A DNA stretch of 64,000 nucleotides from contig NZ_CP018867.1 in the NCBI RefSeq assembly GCF_002849895.1, positions 186,001-250,000 of the forward strand, given 5' to 3'. Made by a program: the position numbers and the translations under genes. Of this stretch, positions 17,440-25,490 are shown one piece after another. Source of the DNA: Companilactobacillus alimentarius DSM 20249 (GTDB taxonomy: Bacteria; Bacillota; Bacilli; Lactobacillales; Lactobacillaceae). The stretch's first letter is position 1, and each line of letters begins with the position of its first letter. The notes under the pieces were generated by a model, which had not been told where the DNA came from, searched no databases, and saw only the letters and a program-made list of their open reading frames with translations.

Positions 17440-18792
17440 ATGGCTTTCTTAGTATTAATTTTAGGTGTAGCTTTACTATTATTTTTAATAATTAAATTAA
17501 AGATGAACACCTTCGTTTCATTGATCATTACTTCTATAGCTGTTGGAATTGGTTTAGGAATTCCGATGACTAAAATTGCCACAAGTATTCAAGACGGGAT
17601 AGGTGGACAATTAGGTGAATTGTCAATTGTCTTTGGTTTTGGCGCTATGTTAGGTCGACTGGTAGCTGACGCTGGTGGTGCCTATCGAATCTCACATACT
17701 TTGATTCAAAAGTTTGGGAAAAAACGACTTCAATTAGCAATTGTTTTAGCATCATTTATTATTGGTATTGCTTTGTTCTTTGAAGTAGGGATGGTTCTTT
17801 TAATTCCAATCGTCTTCGCTATTGCACTAGAAGCCGGAGTTTCAATTCTTTATTTAGGAATTCCCATGGCAGCAGCACTTTCCGTCACACACGGATTCTT
17901 ACCACCACATCCTGCACCTACAGCTATCAGTGCGGTTTTGAATGCTAATGCAGGTCATGTCTTGTTGTACGGAATAATTGTAGCGATTCCAGCTGTTATT
18001 GTTGCAGGACCAGTTTATACTCGAATTGCTAAAAAAATTGTCCCTGATGCATTTAATCGAAAGGGTAATCTATCTGCTTTAGGACCACAGAAGAAGTTTG
18101 AATTAGAGAATACTCCAGGATTTGGTATTAGTGTTTTAACATCGTTGTTTCCAGTTATCTTAATGGCAATTACAACAGTTTATCAATTAGTCTTTAATGG
18201 TGGATCTGTTCCTAAAAATCCTTCATTATTAGATTCAATTATTGCCTTTATCGGAACTCCTGCTATTACAATGACGATTTCATTGTTGGTAGCCATGTAC
18301 ACCATGGGTTGGGCCAGAAGATTCAAAACTCCAGAAATTATGAAGAGTCTGGAAGATGCTGTTAAATCAATTGCTATGTTGCTACTAGTAATTGGTGGTG
18401 GCGGTGCCTTCAAACAAGTTTTGATTGATGGCGGTGTCGGTGATCAAGTTATGAAATTATTCACTGGCGTCAATATCTCACCACTACTATTGGGTTGGTT
18501 AATTGCAGTTGTTTTGAGAATTGCTTTAGGTTCAGCCACCGTTGCTTCATTAACCGCAGCTGGATTGGTACTTCCATTGATGACTTCCGCTGGTGTAAAT
18601 CCTGCTTTAATGGTTTTAGCTGTCGGAGCAGGATCATTAGCTGCATCTCATGTGAATGATGCTGGTTTTTGGATGTTTAAAGAGTATTTTGATCTGACAG
18701 TTAAGGAGACTTTGTTGACCTGGACCGTTTTGGAGAGCTTGATTTCAGTTGTTGGAATCATCTGTGTCATGATTTTAAGTATCTTTATTTAA
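17440..18792 (+). CDS. gntP: Gluconate:H+ symporter, GntP family
   Basis: The 450-residue membrane protein is a GntP-family permease of about twelve helices. Characteristic segments are FGFGAMLGRLVADAGGAYRI near residue 65, ALSVTHGFLPPHPAPTA near 145 and, near the end, VGAGSLAASHVNDAGFWMFK. It should import gluconate with protons, feeding the kinase encoded 70 bases upstream. GAGGAGGAG precedes ATG 17440. No terminator was seen after the stop. Related permeases can carry other hydroxy acids, but the operon points to gluconate. Confidence 0.92.
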   Translation: MAFLVLILGVALLLFLIIKLKMNTFVSLIITSIAVGIGLGIPMTKIATSIQDGIGGQLGELSIVFGFGAMLGRLVADAGGAYRISHTLIQKFGKKRLQLAIVLASFIIGIALFFEVGMVLLIPIVFAIALEAGVSILYLGIPMAAALSVTHGFLPPHPAPTAISAVLNANAGHVLLYGIIVAIPAVIVAGPVYTRIAKKIVPDAFNRKGNLSALGPQKKFELENTPGFGISVLTSLFPVILMAITTVYQLVFNGGSVPKNPSLLDSIIAFIGTPAITMTISLLVAMYTMGWARRFKTPEIMKSLEDAVKSIAMLLLVIGGGGAFKQVLIDGGVGDQVMKLFTGVNISPLLLGWLIAVVLRIALGSATVASLTAAGLVLPLMTSAGVNPALMVLAVGAGSLAASHVNDAGFWMFKEYFDLTVKETLLTWTVLESLISVVGIICVMILSIFI

Positions 18793-19034
18793 TATTTCCT
18801 ATAAGAATACTCTCATATTTTCAGAATAAGTTTTAATTATTTTCAAATTAATAAATTTCAGAATACTATTACATCAACGATAAAACACATATTTGTTTCA
18901 AACATATTACTAAAATTACAGAAAAACTCAATTTTGTAACTTGACGGACGTTTCTATGTAATAAATACCTGTTAGTATATGCAACATAGCAAATGAGGGC
19001 TAAACAAATTAAACATTAAGGATGTAATTAATTC
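18793..19034. other. Intergenic region upstream of the LysM gene
   Basis: No gene is seen in these 242 AT-rich bases. TTGACG at 18941-18946 could be the -35 box of the LysM gene, but the downstream -10 candidate (TAAATA at 18962) is only 15 bases away. Confidence 0.35.
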
Positions 19035-19790
19035 ATGAAAAAAGTTTTATCTATCGCTTTAGTAAGTACTATGGCTTTGACAGCAATTGCAGCAACATCA
19101 CATACTGCTCAAGCTGCAGTCTCACTCGACAGTAACCATGTTCAAGTTGAAGCAGGTGACACATATAAGAGTATCGCTGCTGCTAACGGCATTACAATCG
19201 CCGAACTAGAACAAGCAAACGGCCGTGAAGTTGGCGGATTTGACTTAATCTTCCCTGGTGAAACAGTTACATTGCCAGGTGCTACTGCTACAACAGCTAC
19301 AACTGATACACAACAAGCAGCTACATCGCAAGCAACAACTCCACAAGCTAGTGTTGAAGAAACAAGTTACCAAGCACCAACACAAACACAAGATACACAA
19401 AGTACACAGGCTACAACACAAAGCGCACAAACAACACCAAGTGCTACACAACAAACAGCAAGTACAACTACTAGTGCTGCAAGTAACACAACAACAAACA
19501 CTAATACAACAAGTACAACAGGTACATCACAGGGTACATTCAAGATTTCATTCTATGACCCATCTGTATTAGGTTCAAATATGGGTTATGGCGGTGTTGC
19601 TGCTAACCTTTCAGTTTTCCCTAAGGGAACACAATTGAAGATCACACTTTCTGACGGTACAGTATTGTACAGAACAGTTAATGATACAGGAACATTTGCC
19701 TACAGCAACCCTAACCAATTAGACGTTGCTATGCCAAATAACCAAATTCCTTCATACGGTGTTACAACAGCATCTGTTGAAGTAATTTAA
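19035..19790 (+). CDS. Secreted LysM protein with C-terminal double-psi-barrel (3D/RlpA-like) domain
   Basis: The 251-residue protein has a signal peptide (1-27, ending AQA), one LysM peptidoglycan-binding domain (about 35-80, with VEAGDTYKSIAAANG), a Thr/Ser/Gln-rich linker (about 82-167) and a C-terminal domain (about 168-251). The last carries FYDPSVLGSNMGYGG, NDTGTF and LDVAMP, the aspartate-containing motifs of 3D or RlpA-like double-psi barrels. It should bind the cell wall; whether the C-terminal domain cuts glycan is not shown here. The linker is encoded largely by ACA and CAA codons. A good terminator follows. Such proteins are common abundant secreted proteins in lactobacilli. Confidence 0.82.
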   Translation: MKKVLSIALVSTMALTAIAATSHTAQAAVSLDSNHVQVEAGDTYKSIAAANGITIAELEQANGREVGGFDLIFPGETVTLPGATATTATTDTQQAATSQATTPQASVEETSYQAPTQTQDTQSTQATTQSAQTTPSATQQTASTTTSAASNTTTNTNTTSTTGTSQGTFKISFYDPSVLGSNMGYGGVAANLSVFPKGTQLKITLSDGTVLYRTVNDTGTFAYSNPNQLDVAMPNNQIPSYGVTTASVEVI

Positions 19791-19810
19791 TTAATAAATT
19801 TAAACAAATA

Positions 19811-19856
19811 AAAGAGCCGATGAATGAAATATTACTTTCATTCACCGACTCTTTTT
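19811..19856. terminator. Terminator between LysM and TetR genes
   Basis: AAAGAGCCGATGAATGAAA pairs with TTTCATTCACCGACTCTTT (two mismatches) and is followed by T residues. It can serve both convergent genes. Confidence 0.85.
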
Positions 19857-19876
19857 GTTATTTATTATTTGTAAAG

Positions 19877-20524
19877 CTATTTTATTGGTGTCAATCCCTT
19901 AACGATAAATTCCGTAACATGTTCTATTTCCAAGGGTTCGTCCCACTTTTTTCCATCTGCAATAATATAATGTTGAATTAAGTATCCTAAAATATTTGAG
20001 GCTATGAATCGAAGAATCTCCAGATTGTTCCAATCAATCAATAAGTTCTTCTCTTTTAATTCATCCAAAACCTGATTGAACTGTTGAAAAGATTTTTTAG
20101 GAATACTCTCAATCAAACGAACGTGTATTTCTTGATCGTAAATAAATTCACTTAAGAATATCTTCATTATCTTGTAGTTGTATTTAAAAAGTGAGATACG
20201 GTCATTAATCATAGTTGTTAAAAAGTACTTTAAATTAAGAGTACCGTTCTGATAGGCAGTTTGAGAAAATTGATTTATATCTTGGGGCAAGATTTTATTT
20301 GTCAAAGGTGTCAGAATTGCCATTAATAAATCTTCTTTATTATTAAACTTACGAAAAATGCTTCCTTCGGAAACTCCAGCATGTTCAGAGATTTCTTTAG
20401 TTGAAGTGTTAGCATAACCTTGTTTAGAAAACAAATCAATTGCTGAATGGAAAATCAATTTTTGTTTTGGTGTTAATTTTTCAGTTTTTTCTGCTTCACG
20501 ATAAATATCAAATTGATTATCCAT
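19877..20524 (-). CDS. TetR-family regulator
   Basis: The 215-residue protein has an N-terminal TetR helix-turn-helix (about 18-62; STKEISEHAGVSEGSIFRKF is the core, with the conserved GxxYxxF-like GSIFRKFNNKEDL). The C-terminal half is a variable ligand domain and gives no specific effector. TGAGGTGTAG precedes ATG 20524. It lies 64 bases downstream of the small membrane protein on the same strand, and a perfect palindrome overlaps the promoter of that gene, so it probably represses its own operon. A second inverted pair (TTCCATT/AAATGGAA, 20551-20571) lies just upstream of its start. Confidence 0.85.
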   Translation of the reverse strand: MDNQFDIYREAEKTEKLTPKQKLIFHSAIDLFSKQGYANTSTKEISEHAGVSEGSIFRKFNNKEDLLMAILTPLTNKILPQDINQFSQTAYQNGTLNLKYFLTTMINDRISLFKYNYKIMKIFLSEFIYDQEIHVRLIESIPKKSFQQFNQVLDELKEKNLLIDWNNLEILRFIASNILGYLIQHYIIADGKKWDEPLEIEHVTEFIVKGLTPIK

Positions 20525-20588
20525 ATGCTACACCTCATTTTATTGATACTTCCATTCTATCCTAAATGGAATCTAAGAGGTAAACTTT

Positions 20589-20858
20589 TTAAGCATGTTT
20601 GACATTAGAATTATTTCTGTAGCCGTAGTAGAACTGAATAAGAGCAATGACAATATTGACATAGTTCATAATGTTAAACCAAGTATCGATGCCACTAACT
20701 TTTGTAACCCCGAAGTAAACCCAGAAACCAATAATAATTGCAACTACATTGATCCATGCAAAAGTCTTTTGTAACTTTTGATTGTTGGTTGCAAACCACA
20801 TCCAAATAACATTAATAACGAACCAAATTAATAAAATCCAAAACATTGTAGTAAACAT
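20589..20858 (-). CDS. Small membrane protein under TetR control
   Basis: The 89-residue protein has three hydrophobic segments (about 4-23, 33-51 and 63-80), rich in Trp and Phe, and a polar C-terminus (YRNNSNVKHA). GGAGAGGATATT precedes the ATG. The promoter region contains a 20-base perfect palindrome. With the TetR gene downstream this makes a two-gene autoregulated unit. No family was recognised. A role as a small stress or efflux accessory protein is possible by analogy with TetR-controlled membrane proteins, but there is no direct evidence. Confidence 0.75.
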   Translation of the reverse strand: MFTTMFWILLIWFVINVIWMWFATNNQKLQKTFAWINVVAIIIGFWVYFGVTKVSGIDTWFNIMNYVNIVIALIQFYYGYRNNSNVKHA

Positions 20859-20877
20859 AATATCCTCTCCTTTTTAT

Positions 20878-20897
20878 GATAGTGAGTACTCACTATC
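20878..20897. promoter_or_regulatory. TetR-type operator, perfect 20-base palindrome
   Basis: GATAGTGAGTACTCACTATC is fully symmetric and contains the AGTGAGTACTCACT core typical of TetR-family operators. It overlaps the -10 region of the minus-strand promoter for the small membrane protein. Confidence 0.8.
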
Positions 20898-21053
20898 TGT
20901 TTACAAAATTGATTATACTTCTTTTCTTTTAAAATGCAATGAGAAAAATAATTATTTTATTTAATGAATTGAATATTACAAATTTTCTAATAAATCCCCT
21001 AGCTTATCAATTCTTTTAATCCTATACTGGATTATAAAGAGGGAGTGAACGAA

Positions 21054-22481
21054 ATGAAAAATCCTAGTTCTGATTGTACTGAAATTCTAGTTGGTAAAGC
21101 CGCTAGTATGGATGGTTCCACTATAGTTGCCCGTAACGAGGATGGCTATGGCCCAATTAATCCAATTAAATTCGTAGCTCACGCTGCTACTGATCAAAAA
21201 GATGCTTACTTTGTTTCCAAAACTACCGGAGTAAAGGTGCCATTACCTAATCACTCGTATCGTTACACTGCTACACCACAAGCTGATCAAAGTGATGGTC
21301 AATATGAAGAGGCTGGTATCAACGAATTGAATGTTGGTATGAGTTCCACCGAAACGACTGCTACTAATGCTCGAGTTTTGGGGTATGATCCATTAGTCCA
21401 TGATGGTGTTGATGAAGAAGCAATGCTAACGTTAGTTTTGCCATATGTTAAAACAGCTAAAGAGGGAGTTTTGCGTTTAGGAAAGCTCTTGGAAAAATAT
21501 GGTACAGGCGAATGTAACAGTATTGCCTTTAATGATAAAAATGAGGTCTGGTTATTGGAAACAGCAGGTGGACACCATTGGGCTGCAATGCGCTTGCCAG
21601 ATGATGCTTATGCCATTGTTCCTAACCAAACTGTGGTAGAAGAAATTGATGTCAGTGACGCTGATAATTATTTGGTAGCCACAGACCTAATTGACTTCGT
21701 AGAGAAACATCACTTAAATCCACAACCAGGTCACTTTAACTTCCGAGAAATATTCGGTACTCAAAGTGAAGCGGATGCTTATTACAACACGCCTCGTACT
21801 TGGTATGGACAAAAGTTGTTTAATCCTGAAATTGAACAGTCTCCAACATCACAAACTATGCCAATGGTTAGAAAGCCATCTAAGAAAATTGCAATTGAAG
21901 ATGTCGAATATTTCTTGTCATCACATTACAACGGGACTAAGTATGATCCATTCGGTACATTTACTTCTGGCACTGATAAGGAACAACGTCAATTCCGCTC
22001 AATTGCGATGGATAGAAACCAAGCTTCTTCTATTCTACAAATCAGAAATGATGTCGATGATAATCATGCGGCTATTCAATGGTTGGCAATGGGCTTCTTT
22101 GCATATAGCCCTTACGTGCCTTTCTATACGAATGTTACTGATACGCCTGAGGATTATAAGAATACGACCAATGAAGTCTCAATCGACAATGTTTATTGGT
22201 TGGAAAAGACTTTGTCAGTTATGATTGAGCCTCATTATCACGAATATTCAGATATGATCCATGCTTATCTTGACGCATGTCAATCATATGCTCGTCAAAG
22301 AATTGAAGTCACTGATGAAGTGATTGATGGCTTTACCAATGACGTTTCGGAATTCTTAACTGAAAGTAATTCTAAGACAGCTGGTGAAGTTTCAAAGAGA
22401 ACTCACGATTTATTTAATAATTTAGTTAAAAAAGGTCTGCTTCTTTCAAAGACAACTTGGGAAAAAGGTCAGAATTTATAA
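21054..22481 (+). CDS. pepD: C69 (U34) family dipeptidase, PepD-like
   Basis: The 475-residue protein is a C69-family dipeptidase of the lactobacillus PepD type. The N-terminal region SSDCTEILVGKAASMDGS includes the expected nucleophile cysteine (C8) and is followed by IVARNEDG. Downstream are GTGECNSIAFND and WLLETAGGHHWAA, also conserved. It hydrolyses dipeptides in the cytoplasm for nitrogen supply. I choose ATG 21054; an in-frame GTG at 21045 overlaps the GAGGGAG SD. It is a single-gene unit with a strong terminator. Confidence 0.9.
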   Translation: MKNPSSDCTEILVGKAASMDGSTIVARNEDGYGPINPIKFVAHAATDQKDAYFVSKTTGVKVPLPNHSYRYTATPQADQSDGQYEEAGINELNVGMSSTETTATNARVLGYDPLVHDGVDEEAMLTLVLPYVKTAKEGVLRLGKLLEKYGTGECNSIAFNDKNEVWLLETAGGHHWAAMRLPDDAYAIVPNQTVVEEIDVSDADNYLVATDLIDFVEKHHLNPQPGHFNFREIFGTQSEADAYYNTPRTWYGQKLFNPEIEQSPTSQTMPMVRKPSKKIAIEDVEYFLSSHYNGTKYDPFGTFTSGTDKEQRQFRSIAMDRNQASSILQIRNDVDDNHAAIQWLAMGFFAYSPYVPFYTNVTDTPEDYKNTTNEVSIDNVYWLEKTLSVMIEPHYHEYSDMIHAYLDACQSYARQRIEVTDEVIDGFTNDVSEFLTESNSKTAGEVSKRTHDLFNNLVKKGLLLSKTTWEKGQNL

Positions 22482-22550
22482 GATAATTCAAATCTTTTTT
22501 ATATTGAATAGAGTAGAATATAACGTGGTCAGCTTTTAAACAGTTAGGCA

Positions 22551-22587
22551 AATGAACTAGGGTAATATTACTCTAGTTCATTTTTTT
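22551..22587 (+). terminator. Terminator of the dipeptidase gene
   Basis: AATGAACTAG pairs with CTAGTTCATT, with inner GTAATATTAC symmetry, followed by seven T residues. Confidence 0.88.
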
Positions 22588-22591
22588 AAAG

Positions 22592-22656
22592 CAAAAAAAG
22601 CTATATTCTGTTCTGCACTTACACTACAAATTATAGCTAATAGATGATTATGTCCC
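22592..22656 (-). terminator. Minus-strand terminator-like element with GGGACATAAT box
   Basis: On the minus strand GGGACATAAT (22656-22647) is followed by AGCTATA...TATAGCT and seven T residues. No minus-strand gene ends here, since both neighbours run plus. The architecture matches 3135-3207. The rest of the 22482-22798 spacer holds no gene that I can support. Confidence 0.5.
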
Positions 22657-22798
22657 AAACTTGGGCTGTTTTTATTATTTAGTTGACTTAAATTGAATCT
22701 GTTCTAAAATTTGGTAATGAATTAAGTTGATGTATTTAATAAAGGAGAAGTGAGCTTGCGTCCCACAGTTGAATTTATGGGTATCACGCTTCATAATA

Positions 22799-23650
22799 AT
22801 GAAAAAATCTAATTTAATAGTGAGCTTAATTTTGGCTATCTTATGTTCAGTCTCTGCAATCGTAATCTTAGAGCAACCAGTTCTGGCGAAAGCACAAGCT
22901 ACTCAAAATTCAAGACGACAAATGCCAACCCTGTTCTTTCATGGTTTTGGTGGAACGGTTTGATCTATGGACTATCTAATTGATCAATCCCAAGCCGATG
23001 GCTATGCGACCAGAACTTTGACAATTTTTGTGTCTCCTCAAGGAAAATTGAGTTTTGACGGAGGATGGCCTAAAGGAGCTAAGAATCCTGAGATTCAAGT
23101 TTTGTTTGGTAACAACCATGAGTCAGATTACCATCACACAGCTAAATGGATCGATAAAATTTTGAAAATGCTTCATCGTAAATATAATGTGACTCGATTT
23201 AATGCGGTGGCTCATTCTTGGGGGAACAATGCGATTATGTACTATTTGGAACACTACAGTCGCAAAAAGAATCAACCACAAATTGATTCATTAGTAAATA
23301 TAGCAGCTCCAATGCAAGTCTTAAGCCGGGATATTTATCGTCGCAATGATTGGCGATATTCTCCGCAATTGCATAAGGATTTCAAATCATACATTGCTCC
23401 AGATTCTAATATCAGAAGACTGCATATTCGAGAATTGAATATTATTGGACAACTGTCATTTAGAGATCATTTTGACAAAGCTGTGCCAGTTTCTTCAGCC
23501 CGTTCATTGAAGAGAGTTTTTAGAGGACCCCATCAGACGTATCGTGCCAGAATCTTTACAGGACCCAGGGCAGAGCACAGTGCCTTAACGCGACGAAATC
23601 CTAAAGTCCTACATGATATTGAAAATTTTCTGTGGTCAGATGATAGATAA
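22799..23650 (+). pseudogene. DUF915-type alpha/beta hydrolase with in-frame TGA
   Basis: The frame from ATG 22799 encodes a signal peptide or membrane anchor (KKSNLIVSLILAILCSVSA) and the oxyanion-hole region PTLFFHGFGGTV. It then meets TGA at 22961-22963 and continues in the same frame as SMDYLIDQSQADGYATRT to 23650. The nucleophile motif VAHSWGN lies in the second part. The family (DUF915, secreted alpha/beta hydrolases of lactic acid bacteria) is normally uninterrupted here, so this is probably a point nonsense mutation. ATG 22799 has no clear SD. Instead AAGGAG at 22742-22747 precedes a TTG (22756) that opens an 18-codon frame ending across the ATG, a possible coupled leader. Confidence 0.75.
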
Positions 23651-23654
23651 CATG

Positions 23655-23676
23655 ACAAATTCATTACAAATTCATT
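23655..23676. repeat. Two tandem 11-base repeats
   Basis: ACAAATTCATT occurs twice in direct succession, followed by a degenerate third copy (AATTCGTCAC). An 11-base period puts the copies on one DNA face, as with OmpR/PhoB-type response-regulator sites. Confidence 0.6.
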
Positions 23677-23742
23677 AATTCGTCACATTTTTCCGATAGA
23701 GTGTTTGTTAGAAAATTTTAATAGGGACATATAGGTGAAAAA

Positions 23743-23895
23743 ATGAATTTCTTAATAATGGCAGTGATTTTCGTTTTGGGAATTATTTTCTTAATGTCAG
23801 GCAGTCACATTAAGAGTGCATTTATTTCCAAAATTTTTTATTTCATTGGTACCTTTGGTGTAATTTTGGCAATGTATATAGCTTGGCCGAAGTGA
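23743..23895 (+). CDS. 50-residue membrane protein, unknown
   Basis: ATG 23743 follows an AGGTGAAAAA SD. The product has two hydrophobic segments (NFLIMAVIFVLGIIFLM and IFYFIGTFGVILAMYIAW) joined by a short polar loop (SGSHIKSAFISK). It is too short for most annotation cut-offs. The tandem 11-base repeat lies 67 bases upstream and a terminator follows, so it looks like a self-contained transcription unit. No family was recognised. Confidence 0.6.
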   Translation: MNFLIMAVIFVLGIIFLMSGSHIKSAFISKIFYFIGTFGVILAMYIAWPK

Positions 23896-23929
23896 ACATA
23901 TTTATATTTTTAAATCAAAAATCCCCATT

Positions 23930-23965
23930 AAGATGTAATTTGATAATTACATCCTAATGAGGATT
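23930..23965. terminator. Bidirectional terminator
   Basis: AATCCCCATTAAGATGTAATT pairs almost fully with the complementary right arm ending TAATGAGGATT, flanked by A-rich and T-rich sequence. It serves the convergent small membrane protein and ACT-domain genes. The left arm is 21 bases with its ends at 23930 and 23950. Confidence 0.85.
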
Positions 23966-23968
23966 ATT

Positions 23969-24403
23969 TTATTCAATCGAAATTAAATGAACATTATCGA
24001 CAGAATTAGATTCCCTTAATTTATCAAATAGATCATCAATAGTCCCATTTAAATGACTGATATCTAAAGAGATGACAACTGTCGCAATTCCATGAATTGG
24101 AATGTTTTGATTAATCGTTAGAATACTGGCGTTGGATTCAGAGATATCAACGAGTACCTTGGAAAGGATTCCTTGTTGATGGTGGAGCATCATAGAGATG
24201 ACAGCTTTGCGATCATTCATTTCTTCATCAGGTAAAAAGATCATGTCTTTGTATTTATAATAAGTACCTCGACTGATACCGACTTTTTTAACCGCTTTAC
24301 TAACATTATGAACTTTCTTAGTTTCAAGTAAATTACGTGCTTTGATTACTCGATCAAAGGATTCCGGAAGAATAGAACTGTCGACGATATAGTATTTTTC
24401 CAT
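23969..24403 (-). CDS. ACT domain protein, UPF0735 (PheB-like)
   Basis: The 144-residue protein has an N-terminal helix-turn-helix-like part (about 15-55; KAVKKVGISRGTYYKYKD) and a C-terminal ACT domain (about 65-144; VISMMLHHQQGILSKVL). It matches the UPF0735/PheB family found beside amino-acid synthesis genes in bacilli. ACT domains bind amino acids, so a regulatory role is likely, but the ligand is unknown. AAAGGAGATAA precedes the ATG. Here it stands alone and is divergent from an oxidoreductase gene, so context does not add a pathway. Confidence 0.85.
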   Translation of the reverse strand: MEKYYIVDSSILPESFDRVIKARNLLETKKVHNVSKAVKKVGISRGTYYKYKDMIFLPDEEMNDRKAVISMMLHHQQGILSKVLVDISESNASILTINQNIPIHGIATVVISLDISHLNGTIDDLFDKLRESNSVDNVHLISIE

Positions 24404-24525
24404 ATTTATCTCCTTTTAATTAATGCTATTTTCTAAATTATATCATTTCATTTGGGGATTAATCTGCAATAAACTGTATTAGTTTATCGTTTTTTGCTAT
24501 TCTAAAGGTGATTGGAGATGTTAGT

Positions 24526-25218
24526 TTGAAAACGTTAGTGGTAGTTTCTCATCCGGAGATAAACAATTCTCAGACGCAACAATTTTTATTGCAAGGAGCT
24601 AAGTTGCTAGATGTCACACGACACCATGTCGAAGGCTTGAAAAAAATTGATGTCGATAATGAACAGAGACTGTTAATGGAAGCGGATCGAATAATTTTTC
24701 AATTTCCGCTCTATTGGTATGCAGCCCCAGCTGGTTTGAAGAATTGGGAAGATAAAGTTTTAACACGTAATTTTATTTACGGCGATGGCAATGATAATTT
24801 GATGGATAAGGAATTTGGTATTGTTGTTTCCACAGGAATGCCTCTAAAAGAATTTCAACGTGGTGGCAGTGAAAATATTACGATTGATCAAATTATGGCG
24901 CCATTACGAGCAATCGCTGATCGTGCCAAAATGAAAGTCTTACCAGTCTTTACGATTGCACAGTTTCAATACATGAAAGAAGAACAACAGATGCAATTAC
25001 TGATTGATTATCAACGATACTTAACTCAAGAATATCCTGATACTTTAAGTCGTCGTGAAGAGTGGTTTGAACGTGAATTTTCAGATCGTCTCAAAAACTT
25101 TGATGAAACAAATTGTACTGAATGTGAAACAATCTTGAATACCTTTATTCAACAAAAAGAAGATTTGGAGCAGTTAAAAAGTACAATCAGTTTAATCAAA
25201 CAAGGAGAGGATGATTGA
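24526..25218 (+). CDS. NAD(P)H-dependent flavodoxin-like oxidoreductase (MdaB/KefF family)
   Basis: The 230-residue protein is a flavodoxin-fold quinone or NAD(P)H oxidoreductase. MKTLVVVSHPEINNSQTQQF is the FMN-binding start, and FQFPLYWYAAPAGLKNWEDKV near residue 65 is the family signature. A further C-terminal stretch of about 50 residues is mostly polar helix, longer than in MdaB-type enzymes. TTG 24526 is chosen as start with GGAG eight bases upstream; GTG 24508 is in frame but precedes the SD. A 60-residue protein follows after three bases, so the two are probably translated from one message. Confidence 0.85.
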   Translation: MKTLVVVSHPEINNSQTQQFLLQGAKLLDVTRHHVEGLKKIDVDNEQRLLMEADRIIFQFPLYWYAAPAGLKNWEDKVLTRNFIYGDGNDNLMDKEFGIVVSTGMPLKEFQRGGSENITIDQIMAPLRAIADRAKMKVLPVFTIAQFQYMKEEQQMQLLIDYQRYLTQEYPDTLSRREEWFEREFSDRLKNFDETNCTECETILNTFIQQKEDLEQLKSTISLIKQGEDD

Positions 25219-25221
25219 GCT

Positions 25222-25404
25222 ATGGAAGATAGTACTGGTAAATGGTTGAGTGACCAAATTACTGATCTAGCTGGCAAGCAAAAGCAATATGAGAATCGTG
25301 CATTTTTAGTTGCAATGGAAAAGACAGTCAAGGAACAAAATGAACGCTTAAAATTGCTTAAAGGCGAAGTGGATGGTCGTCTTTGGAATCATGAGCAATG
25401 GTAA
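25222..25404 (+). CDS. Small soluble protein coupled to the oxidoreductase
   Basis: The 60-residue protein is charged and predicted to be largely helical (about 10-50, KWLSDQITDLAGKQKQYENR through KTVKEQNERLKLL), with no membrane segment. GGAGAGGATGATTGAGCT precedes ATG 25222, and the upstream stop is only three bases away. Its C-terminus ends WNHEQW. The family was not recognised. Translational coupling suggests a partner or accessory of the flavodoxin-like enzyme; this is inference. Confidence 0.65.
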   Translation: MEDSTGKWLSDQITDLAGKQKQYENRAFLVAMEKTVKEQNERLKLLKGEVDGRLWNHEQW

Positions 25405-25407
25405 TTC

Positions 25408-25437
25408 AAAAAAAGGACGAATAGTCGTTCTTTTTTT
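25408..25437 (+). terminator. Terminator of the oxidoreductase operon
   Basis: AAAAAAAGGACGA pairs with TCGTTCTTTTTTT (one wobble) around ATAG. Confidence 0.85.
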
Positions 25438-25490
25438 ATTGTATTATTGTTACTTTAATATTAACATGCAGATGAAAGCGGGGTAACTTT

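Noticed and set aside
19258..19572. Lys/Gln-rich frame inside the LysM gene, plus strand
   Set aside because: It is a shifted reading of the ACA/CAA-rich Thr-Gln linker, giving repetitive Lys-His-Gln text with no SD or domain.
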